Shown: positions 8,077-17,284 of the stretch, in pieces
How the letters are laid out: each line of letters begins with the position of its first letter
Position numbering within the stretch: position 1 is the first letter of the stretch
Source of the DNA: Bacillota bacterium
GTDB lineage: Bacteria; Bacillota; Clostridia; Clostridiales; Clostridiaceae
Direction of reading: 5' to 3'
NCBI GenBank assembly: GCA_023435985.1
Contig: JAEZKY010000163.1
Location: 1-41,944 of the forward strand
Length of the DNA stretch: 41,944 nt
The notes under the pieces: model-generated
What the model was told of the DNA's origin: nothing
Databases searched by the model: none
The model's input: the letters and a program-made list of their open reading frames with translations, nothing else
Program-made: the position numbers and the translations under genes

Positions 8077-8691
8077 TTATTTTAAATTTTCAACTCTCCA
8101 TCCAATTTCCTTATTAGCTAATCTATATCCTTCTTCAATCATTTCTTCTTTACTCATTGAATTTCCAAGCAGATTGTCGATAGTTAATTGATTTCTATTG
8201 CTGAAATATTTGTTTAGGAGACCTTCTTCTATATTTTCCTGTGACACAAGTGTATAATCATCTAAAATATGCTTAACACTAAATCCATATTTCCTTAAGA
8301 AACGTCCAACTAATATACTTCTATGACATCTTATTGGATCCTGCATAGCACCAAGAAGCACTATGTTATAACCTTTTTTGCATCCCATCTTTAATCTTTC
8401 AATTCCATATAAAAATTCCTGCTCTTTAGCTACCTTTTCAAAATCTGAATAACCTTCTTTATTATAAGATATTTTATTTTCCCTATTTGCTGCAAATTCC
8501 TTTGCCATATATATGTATATAAATCCTTCTCTTTTTAAAGTTTCAGATATGGTTTCCTTATTATATTGAACATTATATTTTGAATAAGGAATTCCTCTAA
8601 TATCCACAACACAATTGATATTATAATATTTTAGCATATCAATAAGCTTTTCTACTGGATAATTAGAATGACCAATGGTATATATATCCAT
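8077..8691 (-). CDS. DUF488 family protein
   Basis: 204 residues with the family's opening (MDIYTIGHSN), the early VVDIRGIPYS block, and the conserved basic/Cys motif DPIRCHRSILVGRFL. DUF488 proteins are small, widespread and biochemically undefined. They have been compared with nucleic-acid or sulfur-transfer proteins because of the CxR-type motif. AAGGG lies about 10 nt upstream of the ATG. It is alone on its strand and not obviously in an operon. Confidence 0.85.
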   Translation of the reverse strand: MDIYTIGHSNYPVEKLIDMLKYYNINCVVDIRGIPYSKYNVQYNKETISETLKREGFIYIYMAKEFAANRENKISYNKEGYSDFEKVAKEQEFLYGIERLKMGCKKGYNIVLLGAMQDPIRCHRSILVGRFLRKYGFSVKHILDDYTLVSQENIEEGLLNKYFSNRNQLTIDNLLGNSMSKEEMIEEGYRLANKEIGWRVENLK

Positions 8692-8891
8692 TTTGCTATC
8701 ATCCCTTTCAAATGATTAAATTAATTTACTATTTTTCTGCAATAAAATCTAACAAATTAATAGTGTTTTATTGCATTAATGTAATTATTTTAATTAAAAT
8801 GAAAAAAAATTCAACTCATATATAAATTGAATTCACGAAAAGTACTATTTTTATCCTAATTGAAGGCAAAAACACTGGTAAAAAATTACTT

Positions 8892-9019
8892 TAGCACATA
8901 TACTTATGGTATAATATATATGTGTATAAGCTGCATTGATGGGAGCGGTGGTTGTACGTTCTCCAACCCTGGGTTGTTGATTACTGTCTGTTTCAATCCC
9001 TAGGAAGGTGGTATTGGAT
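8892..9019 (+). promoter_or_regulatory. Promoter and structured leader of a small membrane-protein gene
   Basis: An extended -10 (TGGTATAAT, ending at 8915) is followed by about 100 nt of much higher GC content than the surroundings. The leader has overlapping inverted repeats GGTTG...CCAACC and CAACCC...GGGTTG, which could form mutually exclusive hairpins. It ends in the ribosome site GGAAGGTGG. The remainder of the gap from 8692 is AT-rich with no gene. Confidence 0.45.
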
Positions 9020-9199
9020 ATGATTATTGGAATGTTGGCGTTTCTGCTATTTCTTGTGCTAGTAATGCTAATAAATAGATCTTTAAAGTGCAGTTCTAAA
9101 GAATGTGACTTTGAAATCTCACTTAATCTTAAAGGTTTTAAATTAATTTTTAAAACCACTAAAGAAGGCGCCCCATCTTCAAATAAGCGTCTTCCTTAG
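9020..9199 (+). CDS. Small hydrophobic membrane protein
   Basis: 59 residues. The first 24 (MIIGMLAFLLFLVLVMLIN...) form one membrane helix. They are followed by a Cys pair and an amphipathic tail with Lys/Phe-rich LKGFKLIFKTTK. A GTG at 9008 is in frame, but AAGGTGG at 9005-9011 is correctly placed for the ATG at 9020. The long structured leader and one-helix design resemble phage-type small membrane proteins or type I toxins. No antisense RNA is proven. Confidence 0.55.
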   Translation: MIIGMLAFLLFLVLVMLINRSLKCSSKECDFEISLNLKGFKLIFKTTKEGAPSSNKRLP

Positions 9200-9256
9200 T
9201 TACAAAGTTTCTTTTTATAGAAATCGAAACCAATAGCCCAAAAACAAAAACGTACT

Positions 9257-9288
9257 AGAAGGTCTAATGTGTACTCATTAGACTTTCT
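9257..9288 (+). terminator. Probable terminator after the small membrane-protein gene
   Basis: The stem AGAAgGTCTAATG / CATTAGACTTTCT has a 6-nt loop, followed by a T-rich stretch (TATATTATTATAT). It could stop transcription from the + strand. Confidence 0.5.
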
Positions 9289-9424
9289 ATATTATTATAT
9301 CATATATTTTTCTATTTGCTACACCTTATATTGTATATAGCTACCTTCAATAATATGAGAATTTAAATGATTTTTATAAAAAATATTTATTCATATTAAG
9401 AAGGATAATTAAATGTTAATGAAA

Positions 9425-9703
9425 TCATTTAATAAAATTTCCAAATACTGTTACTATTAATAATGCAGCAATAATAACACACACGCAAAGAGCATATCCT
9501 TTTCCTATTAGCTGAGAAGTCTTTTTCCCATATAACGCATGCATAGGCAGCGATGAAACTTTTCCGTCTTTATCAAACATAATTGAAGTGTATCCATCTG
9601 TTGCTAAATATCCATCTTTAGCAGTTTTTACTGAAACATTATCCATTTTCATATTAACTCTTTCACAATATGTTTTTATTTTTTCTTTAATAACTTCTTC
9701 CAT
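9425..9703 (-). CDS. Small protein with C-terminal membrane helix, unknown
   Basis: About 92 residues: a soluble, Lys/Glu-rich N-terminal part, then one hydrophobic helix (YALCVCVIIAALLIVTVFG) at the very C-terminus, so it looks tail-anchored. An upstream TTG is in frame, but GGAG is spaced 9 nt from the ATG at 9703, which I take as the start. I do not recognise a family. Confidence 0.55.
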   Translation of the reverse strand: MEEVIKEKIKTYCERVNMKMDNVSVKTAKDGYLATDGYTSIMFDKDGKVSSLPMHALYGKKTSQLIGKGYALCVCVIIAALLIVTVFGNFIK

Positions 9704-9945
9704 ATAGCTCATCTCCAACTTTTCTAATTGAATATAGATTCTAATTCCCCATAAACGCTATGCTATCATCATGTCCTTCACAAATAACATCGATATTCTC
9801 CTCTCTATATTTTAATACAATTATTTACCACATTACATTAAAATATTTACAATTTATATATATATTATCCATTAGAATATTTTTTTCAATTAAACATACT
9901 CTAATATTAGTTCTTATATTTAACCTAAACCATGGAGGATTACTA

Positions 9946-10998
9946 ATGAAAATATTAATAAAATTATTAATACTTATTATGATTCCACTTATAATAAGTT
10001 CATCAATAAATTTATCTAAAAAAAATGTATATGCTGCTCAGAATGAAAATAAGAAGCTTCCTATTAAAGTAGCTGTATTTTTTGACAATTCTAATGCCAT
10101 GTATATTTCTCTCCTTAAGCAGAATTTAGAACAAATTCAAAAGGAAAATGAAGATAAAGTAAAGTTTACTTTCTTTAATGCAGGTGATAATCAAAGTGTA
10201 CAAAATCAAAGTATTGAGGACGCCCTTGATGATAATTTTGATCTTTTCATTATAGGCATAATCACTCCAAATTTAAATGATGTAAAAAGTACTTTAAGCA
10301 AAGTCATGGCTAAAAATATCCCATTAATTTTAAATCCTGATCCGGCCAAAGAAATAATAGATTTTGTTAAACCTTATAAACGCTTTATAGTTATTGGTGC
10401 TAATTTTGAACAATCCGGTACCATGGAAGGCAAACTTCTTGTTGATGAATGGAATTCTCATAAAGAATCTATAGATAAAAATCATGATAATATATTGCAG
10501 TATATTATGCTAAGAGGTAGAATTGGAAGTCCATTGACATATTTAAGGACAAAGTATTCAATCTTAGCTCTTAATGATGCTGGAATAAAAACAGAAGAGC
10601 TTTCTTCACCTTACTGTGAATGGCTTGAAGATTGCGCTGAGAATTCTATCGAATCTCTCTTTCTTAAATATGGCAATAAGATCGAAGCCATAATTTCAAA
10701 CAATGATGCTATGGCAGTCGGTGCTATTAAAGCTTTGCAAAAATATGGATATAACAAAGGCGATAAAAATGCACTTATTCAAGTTGTAGGAATAGACGGA
10801 ATGCCCGCTGCTAAAGATTTTATTCAAAAAGGCTTTATGGCTGGTACTGTTGTAGTAGAACCTCATGATCTTGCTGTAGCTCTTTACTCTATAGGAATGA
10901 ATTTAGCTCTTGGTAAGCCTCCTCTTGAAAATACACAATATAAATTTGACGATACAGGATTTACAGTCCATTTAACTTACAAGGAATATACAAAATAA
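9946..10998 (+). CDS. Sugar ABC transporter substrate-binding protein (galactose/MglB-like)
   Basis: 350 residues. The open frame extends further upstream, but GGAGG lies 7 nt before the ATG at 9946, and the protein then starts with a proper signal peptide (MKILIKLLILIMIPLIISSS). There is no lipobox Cys. The mature part is a type I periplasmic-binding fold: FDLFIIGIITP, the second-domain element AIISNNDAMAVGAIKALQKYG, VVGIDGMPAAKDFI, and GTVVVEPHDLA. This matches clostridial D-galactose-binding MglB-like proteins. No permease or ATPase genes are adjacent, so it may serve a distant transporter or act as a chemoreceptor ligand protein. A strong terminator follows. Confidence 0.85.
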   Translation: MKILIKLLILIMIPLIISSSINLSKKNVYAAQNENKKLPIKVAVFFDNSNAMYISLLKQNLEQIQKENEDKVKFTFFNAGDNQSVQNQSIEDALDDNFDLFIIGIITPNLNDVKSTLSKVMAKNIPLILNPDPAKEIIDFVKPYKRFIVIGANFEQSGTMEGKLLVDEWNSHKESIDKNHDNILQYIMLRGRIGSPLTYLRTKYSILALNDAGIKTEELSSPYCEWLEDCAENSIESLFLKYGNKIEAIISNNDAMAVGAIKALQKYGYNKGDKNALIQVVGIDGMPAAKDFIQKGFMAGTVVVEPHDLAVALYSIGMNLALGKPPLENTQYKFDDTGFTVHLTYKEYTK

Positions 10999-11001
10999 AA
11001 T

Positions 11002-11056
11002 AACTTCACATGATTATCCCTATTGGCAAGGACATAAAACATGTGAAGTTTTTTTA
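11002..11056 (+). terminator. Rho-independent terminator
   Basis: AACTTCACATG pairs with CATGTGAAGTT across a 27-nt loop, followed by a run of T. It sits 4 nt after the binding-protein stop codon. Confidence 0.8.
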
Positions 11057-11138
11057 TTCTTTAGGAATTTATAATAAATTTAAATCTGTGAATAATTATT
11101 ACAAATAGCCATCTTACTATAGTTAAATGGTTCAAATT

Positions 11139-13186
11139 TTATAGTAACTTTTTTATTTCGCTAATGCTATTTACAGGTGATAAGCAAGATTTTCCTTTAC
11201 ATAAATAATAGGTAGATTTATCATTTATATATTTATAATCATTGATAAACGGTATTAATTTTTTTATTACTTCTTCATTTTCATCACTAATGCTAATAGT
11301 AGTTAAATTGAAGCTTGGTATTTCACTTAGTAGATTTTTAATTTGTTCCTCATCACTTTTATCTTTTATTAAACAAACTAGCTCTTTGCCTTCATCTAAT
11401 GCAAATGAAGCTGCTATTAAGAAAAATGAATGATTTATTTCTTCATTAAATATAGATCCACAGATAAAATCAAATTGCTTTTCTGCCATTTCTTCTAAAT
11501 ATGTATCTCCTGTTATTCTTGCAAGTTTTATTAAATTATACGCTGCAACAGAATTTCCAGCCGGTACTGCTCCATCAAAAAGCTCTTTAGGCCTAGCTAT
11601 TAATCTTTCACTATCTTCGCCATATAGAAAAAATCCATATTTTTTATCATCCCAAAATAACTCAATCATATTTTTATTTAAATCAATAGCTTTCTTTAAA
11701 AATGTAACATCAAAGCTGCTCTCATAAAGTTCAATGAGGCCAAAACACAAAAAAGCATAATCATCTAAATAGGCTTTATGACGTGATTCTTCATCTCTAT
11801 ATCTTGCAAATAATCTGCCTTCTTTATCAATTAAATTATCAAAAATGAAATTTACAGTCTTTTTAGCATATTCTAAATATCTTATATCTTCAAGAACTTT
11901 ATACGCTTTTCCAAGTGCTGCTATCATTAGGCCATTCCAAGAAGTTAAAATTTTGTCATCCTTATGTAATTTCAACCTCTGACTCCTATATTCAAGAACT
12001 TGTTCGCTTAAATTGTTTATTTTATTATCGTTTTTATGATAGTTCTTATTCTTTATGAGATTGGGAATACTTTTTCCTTCAAAATTTCCTTTAGGTGTTA
12101 TATTAAAATATTTATTAAAGAACATTCCATCTTTTTCATCTAAAGCTCGTATAATTTCTGGTGGATTAAATACATAATACTTTCCTTCTTCCCCTTCACT
12201 ATCCGCATCTTCTGCACAATAAAATCCACCATTATCACTTCTAAGTTCTCTAAATACATATTCTAATGTTTTTATTGCTGTATCTTTGTATAAATCATTT
12301 TTAGTAACTTCATATCCTTCAAGATATGCTATAATCAATAATGCATTATCATAAAGCATTTTTTCAAAATGTGGAACCAGCCACTTACTATCAGTAGAAT
12401 ATCTAGAAAATCCAAAACCTATATGATCAAATATTCCGCCTCTGTACATACAATCAAGCGTCTTCTCAGCCATTTCTAATGCTTTTGTATCTTTATATTT
12501 TTCATAATATCTAAGCAAAAACATTATTTTATGTGGCGTTGGAAATTTAGGTGCACTTCCAAATCCACCATAGTTATTGTCAAAAGCATGTAAAAGTTGA
12601 TTATATCCATTTTCTAAATTTTTAGAAGTTAATTTTTTTGAACTAGTTTCACCTTCAAAGTATTTAGTTAATTCAGATAAAATCCCTTCGCTAGATGATA
12701 CAATCTTATTCTTATTTTCCTTCCATTGCTTTATTACGGAATTTAAAACATCAATAAGCCCTGGCATATTATATTTAGAGTTTTTAGGAAAATAAGTTCC
12801 TGCATAAAATGGTTTTTGATCTGGAGTCATTATTATAGTAAGAGGCCAGCCACCCTGACCAGTAAGAGCTTGGCAAACAGTCATATAAACGCTGTCCACA
12901 TCTGGTCTTTCTTCTCTATCTACTTTAATTGCTATAAAATTTTCATTCATAAGTTTTGCAACTTCTTCATCTTCAAAAGATTCATGAGCCATAACATGGC
13001 ACCAATGACATGTAGAAAAGTGTATCATGAATATCCAATAGATAGAAAGACAGGTTTATCCTGTTCTTTTGCTTTAGCAAAAGCTTCTTCACCCCAAGGA
13101 TACCAGTTAATTGGATTTCTGGCATGTTGTAATAGATATGGTGATTTCTCATTAATCAATCTATTGGATTTCGTAGTAATACACAT
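11139..13186 (-). pseudogene. yyaL-like thioredoxin-domain protein (DUF255 / SPATA20 family), frameshifted
   Basis: The intact family is about 680 residues: an N-terminal thioredoxin-like domain followed by an (alpha/alpha)6 barrel. Here ATG at 13186 (AAGGAGGTGG upstream) encodes the expected start (SPYLLQHARNPINWYPWGEEAF) for 53 residues, then stops at 13025. The rest, from 13028, is a 629-residue open frame beginning STCHWCHVMAHESFEDEEVA, with the family CHWCH pair. The two parts join perfectly if 14 extra bases at 13015-13028 are removed, giving 677 residues. The insertion makes an ATGA overlap, so the second part could be reinitiated. The thioredoxin fold is split, so function is doubtful unless two pieces assemble. 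The gap to the recombinase gene (13187-13256) may hold its promoter. Confidence 0.8.
13015..13028 (-). other. 14-bp insertion disrupting the DUF255 gene
   Basis: Between codons for IGYS and TCHWCH the minus strand carries ATGATACACTTTTC, which has no counterpart in the family reading frame. It shifts the frame and creates both the TGA that ends the first part and the ATG that opens the second (ATGA). Confidence 0.7.
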
Positions 13187-13256
13187 AAGACCACCTCCTT
13201 CTTAATTTATATAATTTTCATATATAGTTTAGCTTAAAGCGGTAATATTATTCATA

Positions 13257-14675
13257 CTATAAAAATTCAATATCTATATCTATATTATCCTCTTCTCTAG
13301 TCCATGTAATATTCTTGATAACTGTCTTAAGAATTTTGTTCACTTCTGATTCATTTGAATTATTATATAACGCATTCAATGCATCTTTTGCATTTATAAT
13401 ATTTTGTTTCTTATTAATATTGTTTAAATTAGCTAGTTGTGATTGCAGTAATTTAATTTCTTCTAATAATTCACTTTTATCATTTTCTATTTTTTGAATT
13501 ATATTTTTTCCTTCCTTAGTATCGTAAATTTCCTCAAGTATCATTTCTTTAACTTTATCTATTTTTTTATCAAATTTACTATACTTAGACTTTAATATAT
13601 CTAATTCCGATTCAATAGCTAATTTACTACTAATTTCTTCTTCTCCTTTATCTAATTCCTCTTGTAACTTAAATATATGTTGATTTAAAGCTGATTTAAT
13701 ATTATCTATTATTATTTCCATTGTGCTACCTTTATTATTACACACTTCACCTAAAGGACTCTTATACCAACATTTTTTTAAGGTGTATGTTCCACTTTTT
13801 GCCCTTCTATAAGTAGTCATAGTATGACCACACTTTCCACACTTAATTAATCCATTTAACATATAAATATGTGTTAAGGGCTTTCTATTTGCATTTAAAG
13901 TTCTTTTCTTTAAAAATAATAATATTTTCTGATGCTCTTCCAAAGTTTTAACTGACTCATGTAATCCAGTATACTCTTCCCCATTATAAACAATTTTACC
14001 TAATTGAGTTTTGTCTACAAGTATTCTTGCTATTGTATTATTATGCCATACATAGCCATAAGGTGATCTAATATTCATTTTATTTAATTGAAAAGCTATA
14101 TAATTTGTTGAATATCCTTCTAATGCTTTTTGTATTATCAATCTATAAATCTTATATTGCTCCTTGTTGACCATTAATTTTTGATTTGCTCTGTCATATA
14201 TATATGGAATTGGTGGTGTTCCATTAGTCCACTTTCCTAATTTAGCACCATTCTTTTTACCTTGCCTAAGTCTTTTCTTTATTAATCTAAATTCTTGTCT
14301 GGCTAGTAATTTTTCAAAATCACTCATTAATAAATCATTCTCAGAATTAAGATTATATATTTTGCTAGGGGTTACTATTTCTACATCATGTTCTTGTAAT
14401 AATTCAAATATTTCAGCTTGATTACGTTCATTTCTACTAAGTCTATCTAGTGCAACTACCATCAATTTACTATACTTGTCTTCCTCAATTAAGTCTAATA
14501 ATTTTTTGAATTCTTTTCTTTTAATGATACTATCTGATGTTCCTATTTCTTCATATATATCATATTTCCACTTATTTCTATTTGCTAATTCAATAAGTTG
14601 CTCTTTATGTTTTTCTAAATCCTCAATTTCTCCTCTTGATTTCCTTAAATAAATCGCTACATTTTCCACATTCAT
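13257..14675 (-). CDS. Large serine recombinase (site-specific integrase)
   Basis: 472 residues. An N-terminal resolvase domain (VAIYLRKSRGEIEDLEKHKEQL with the catalytic Ser in RKSRG; LMVVALDRLSRNERNQAEIFELL) is followed by a recombinase domain (GYSTNYIAFQLNKMNIRSPYGYVWHNNTIARIL), a zinc ribbon (IKCGKCGHTMTTY...KKCWYK...VCNNKG) and a long coiled coil. This is the architecture of phage and ICE integrases that insert large DNA. It is slightly short for the class but looks whole. It is preceded by a 49-aa gene with a 1-nt gap, so the two are translationally coupled. Its attachment sites were not found. It may belong to a decayed element. Confidence 0.9.
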   Translation of the reverse strand: MNVENVAIYLRKSRGEIEDLEKHKEQLIELANRNKWKYDIYEEIGTSDSIIKRKEFKKLLDLIEEDKYSKLMVVALDRLSRNERNQAEIFELLQEHDVEIVTPSKIYNLNSENDLLMSDFEKLLARQEFRLIKKRLRQGKKNGAKLGKWTNGTPPIPYIYDRANQKLMVNKEQYKIYRLIIQKALEGYSTNYIAFQLNKMNIRSPYGYVWHNNTIARILVDKTQLGKIVYNGEEYTGLHESVKTLEEHQKILLFLKKRTLNANRKPLTHIYMLNGLIKCGKCGHTMTTYRRAKSGTYTLKKCWYKSPLGEVCNNKGSTMEIIIDNIKSALNQHIFKLQEELDKGEEEISSKLAIESELDILKSKYSKFDKKIDKVKEMILEEIYDTKEGKNIIQKIENDKSELLEEIKLLQSQLANLNNINKKQNIINAKDALNALYNNSNESEVNKILKTVIKNITWTREEDNIDIDIEFL

Positions 14676-14676
14676 A

Positions 14677-14826
14677 TCACTCCAATGCTATTTTTTTACT
14701 ATATAAAGATTTTATACCATTTGCTAGATTTTTCAAAGCCCCTTCTGATGGTCTATTATATGTTAATGTTATTGTTATTTCTTTTTTACCAATTTTCTTT
14801 CTAGTTACAATTTTATTTTTCTCCAT
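14677..14826 (-). CDS. Small basic protein coupled to the serine recombinase
   Basis: 49 residues (MEKNKIVTRKKIGKKEITIT...), Lys-rich. The ATG at 14826 has AGGTGG upstream. The stop TGA at 14679-14677 is one base before the recombinase ATG. Small proteins in this position accompany some clostridial and bacillar large serine recombinases and may act as accessory or directionality factors. That role here is inference. Confidence 0.6.
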   Translation of the reverse strand: MEKNKIVTRKKIGKKEITITLTYNRPSEGALKNLANGIKSLYSKKIALE

Positions 14827-14861
14827 TGTTTACCACCTCTATCCTATCTATTTTTATGTAT

Positions 14862-14897
14862 AAAAAAAGCAATAAAGATTTCTCTCTATTGCTTTTT
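14862..14897. terminator. Bidirectional hairpin terminator
   Basis: AAAAAGCAATA and TATTGCTTTTT form an 11-bp stem with a 12-nt loop and an A/T run on each side. It separates the excisionase-like remnant from the recombinase genes. Confidence 0.65.
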
Positions 14898-14931
14898 AAA
14901 ATGAAAATATTTATTAATCTCCTATAATACT

Positions 14932-15183
14932 TCAACTCAAAAAAACTAACAAAGTTTGTACACTTTTACTAAATTCTTTTATTAATAAAATTATATTCTT
15001 TTTAGGTATTTTATATGCTCTTCCTATTTTAAAATGATTAATCTCTTTTTCTTTTAAAATTCTATATCCGGTTTTAATACTTATCACCCCAAGCATTTTG
15101 CACATCTATTTAATATTTACTACATCTGGATACTTCTTGAATAATAAGCAATACTCATTGTTTCTATTAATATTTCTCTTCAT
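14932..15183 (-). pseudogene. xis: Excisionase-like (Tn916 Xis type) gene with an in-frame amber codon
   Basis: The minus-strand frame from ATG at 15183 reads FKKYPDVVNIK-stop-MCKMLGVISIKTGYRILKE and then NHFKIGRAYKIPKKNIILLI. Apart from a single TAG at 15108-15106 this is a complete 83-residue MerR-like excisionase/helix-turn-helix protein. Such a gene normally reads Gln at that place (CAG to TAG is one change). An ATG follows the TAG at once, so a shortened protein is possible but would lack the first helix. Upstream, 15184-15449 has no gene. Confidence 0.65.
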
Positions 15184-15449
15184 AATAACATTACACATCC
15201 CTTCATAAACTATTTAATTACATATTAAAATATTATTTGATAAATAACTCTTTAATATATAATAAAATACCTATCTCAATGGTCAATATTTAACTACTAT
15301 CATTCATAATAGCTTCCCTTAGTCGCCCCCTAACAAGTTTGTATTCTTTCTCTAAAATCAGTTTTCAGGTAAGCAATTATTTTGACATGAAAATTCACAT
15401 GATATAAAGAATCAAGTTTTTTCATAAAATCATCATTCCCAATTTTAGA

Positions 15450-15745
15450 TTAATAAGCAAAGCGAATAGCCGCGGCACAGCTCACGGGAATTGCACCCCT
15501 GCATGGGTCTCATGCAGCCGTACCCATTATCTGCGACGGTTTTATCACGCTCGGACTATGGCTATACGGGAGTATCATTATTACAATAAGAAATCATGGC
15601 AGTAATCTTGCCAAAGATTACTTACAATACACTGATAATAATCGCTCACTTTATGGTCTTGGCGTATCAGTCTGTCGGCTATCTTCCTATTGGAACGTAT
15701 TCGTTTGCCTTATTAAATTCTCAAAGAACAATAAAAGCTTTTAAA
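15450..15745. other. GC-richer conserved-looking island without a recognised gene
   Basis: This stretch is clearly less AT-rich than everything around it. It contains a hairpin CTGCATG...CATGCAG near 15500-15525. There is a long frame on the + strand (about 15452-15745) with no ATG and no family I know. It lies between the excisionase-like gene and the orf8 homologue, the place where Tn916-like elements also carry noncoding or small-ORF sequence. It is probably a relic of the same element. 15746-15832 is spacer. Confidence 0.4.
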
Positions 15746-15832
15746 TATAAAACAATAATTGTTTAGATTAGCTTTTATAAGCTATTAGGTGGATCATTTT
15801 GAAAATAGGGATACATACTTCACCGTAAATCT

Positions 15833-16066
15833 TTAAACTACAGTGATTTCAAAATTCAAAATCATATTGATTACAGCAGTTTGTATTCTACCCTTTAATT
15901 CACTGTCAACAATCATATAAACATTTCTATAATCATCATACATTTTGCGTAAACTTACTTTTGATATATAACCATCATATAAATTCAGAACTTTTCTAAT
16001 TGCTTCCCGATCTCCATCCGCAGCAGCTACAATAATATCAAATGATAGATGTTCATTCTTCTTCAT
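15833..16066 (-). CDS. Helix-turn-helix protein, Tn916 Orf8-like
   Basis: 77 residues (MKKNEHLSFDIIVAAADGDREAIRKVLNLYDGYISK...). The sequence and its place directly after a sigma-like gene match the small regulatory protein of Tn916/Tn1549-type conjugative elements. It overlaps the preceding gene by 14 bp and has its own GAGG site, so the pair is translated together. Confidence 0.75.
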   Translation of the reverse strand: MKKNEHLSFDIIVAAADGDREAIRKVLNLYDGYISKVSLRKMYDDYRNVYMIVDSELKGRIQTAVINMILNFEITVV

Positions 16067-16487
16067 ATTCTAATACCTCCTTGTACAATTTTTTTATATC
16101 CTTTAGTGCACTTATCCTATGTCGATAAATTGTACTGCGTACAAGGTTCATAAGATTTCCAATTTCTAAATCTGACATATCCATAAAGTATGACAGTAAA
16201 ACAATATTTCTTTTCTTCTCTGGTAATATTTTTAGAACTTTGCTTAGCTGCTCATCTATTATTTGTGCTTCCATTCCAAGAACATTAAATGTTGTATTCT
16301 CACTAGGATATTTGTCTATATTGCAAAAATCCTCCAATTCTACTTCCAATATGTCAGAGAATGAAATTTCATTTCTCCAATGTTTAGACATATATCTATA
16401 ATACTTACTTCTCTCATACTTGATGACTTTTTTTGTAAGGCAATCAAATTGTGCTTTAATTGCTTTTTCAAAAGAATCTATTTGCAT
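16053..16487 (-). CDS. Sigma-70-like regulator, Tn916 Orf7-like
   Basis: 144 residues. The C-terminal region-4-like helix-turn-helix is visible: LPEKKRNIVLLSYFMDMSDLEIGNL and VRSTIYRHRISALKDIKK. It corresponds to Tn916 Orf7, which activates excision and transfer genes. GGAGGTG precedes the ATG by 5 nt. None of the transfer genes of Tn916 is in the window, so the regulatory module is now orphaned. Confidence 0.8.
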   Translation of the reverse strand: MQIDSFEKAIKAQFDCLTKKVIKYERSKYYRYMSKHWRNEISFSDILEVELEDFCNIDKYPSENTTFNVLGMEAQIIDEQLSKVLKILPEKKRNIVLLSYFMDMSDLEIGNLMNLVRSTIYRHRISALKDIKKLYKEVLEYEEE

Positions 16488-16605
16488 AAATTCACCTCCC
16501 TTCTGTCATGAGCGAAATAGTTGAGATTTTTCATTTCTCCCCCTTCCGCAACATAACTTCCAAAAGAAGTTCCTTTTGTTGCACTCTATGAGAATTTTTC
16601 CTAAT

Positions 16606-16659
16606 TTTTTATAATATAAAAAGCACATAATCAGATTTATCTATCTGTTTATGTGCTTT
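16606..16659 (-). terminator. Probable terminator
   Basis: AAAGCACATAA / TTATGTGCTTT forms an 11-bp stem with an 18-nt loop. The minus strand continues TTATATTATAAAAAATT. The remaining gap 16488-16966 holds no gene that I can see. Confidence 0.55.
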
Positions 16660-16966
16660 AACGTTTATTCTTCTTATATATTTTTAACTTCGCTTTGCAA
16701 ACTCATTAATCTCATTGATATTTTAAAAAATACGGTAGTTTTTATTGCCAAAATATTCCGTATTTTTAGTTGAATTCGCGCAAAATAATTAAAGCTAACT
16801 CAACTTTTTCATTACAAGCCTATTTTAATATTTTATCTTTTCAAAATAGTGTATAGTTTAAATATCTTCAATGTAATATATGTAGTTATCCATGGTATCT
16901 TCAAGATTATTATTAATTCAAGTGATGTAGTCTTTATTAGCCCAATTACCAACTCTTCATCTTATT

Positions 16967-17284
16967 TCAGGCAACTTCTTTTACTTTATCTAATGAATTG
17001 CTAACTGCAAATCCAATATCTGCATAAGCTATCATCTCAATATCATTATTGCGGTCGCCTATGCAATAAATTTGCTTATATTGAAATTTCAAGTGATTTA
17101 TTAACCTTTTTAACGCATCTCCTTTTGAAATATTTTCATTATTATTCATATAAGTCAGGACATCCTGTAAACGGGTGGATTGCTCTGCGCTTATAAGTGC
17201 CAAAAATATATAGAACGTTTTTTTCTCGCTGTTAAACTTGTATATATTCTTTACTTGTGTGGTTATTCTATATCTTAAATGCAA
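16967..17284 (-). pseudogene. Fragment of a Cof-type HAD phosphatase
   Basis: Only the last part is recognisable: ISKGDALKRLINHL, then CIGDRNNDIEMIAYADIGFAVSN, the HAD motif IV (GDxxND) region of Cof/YidA sugar phosphatases. The protein stops early at KVKEVA, about 20-30 residues short. The first about 60 residues (for example STRLQDVLTYM) are an internal piece or out of register, and the catalytic DxD motif I is absent. It is a deleted remnant and cannot be active as a phosphatase. Confidence 0.65.

Noticed and set aside
8851..9159. 102-aa minus-strand frame over the small membrane-protein gene
   Set aside because: No ribosome site, and it runs through the structured leader of the opposite gene.
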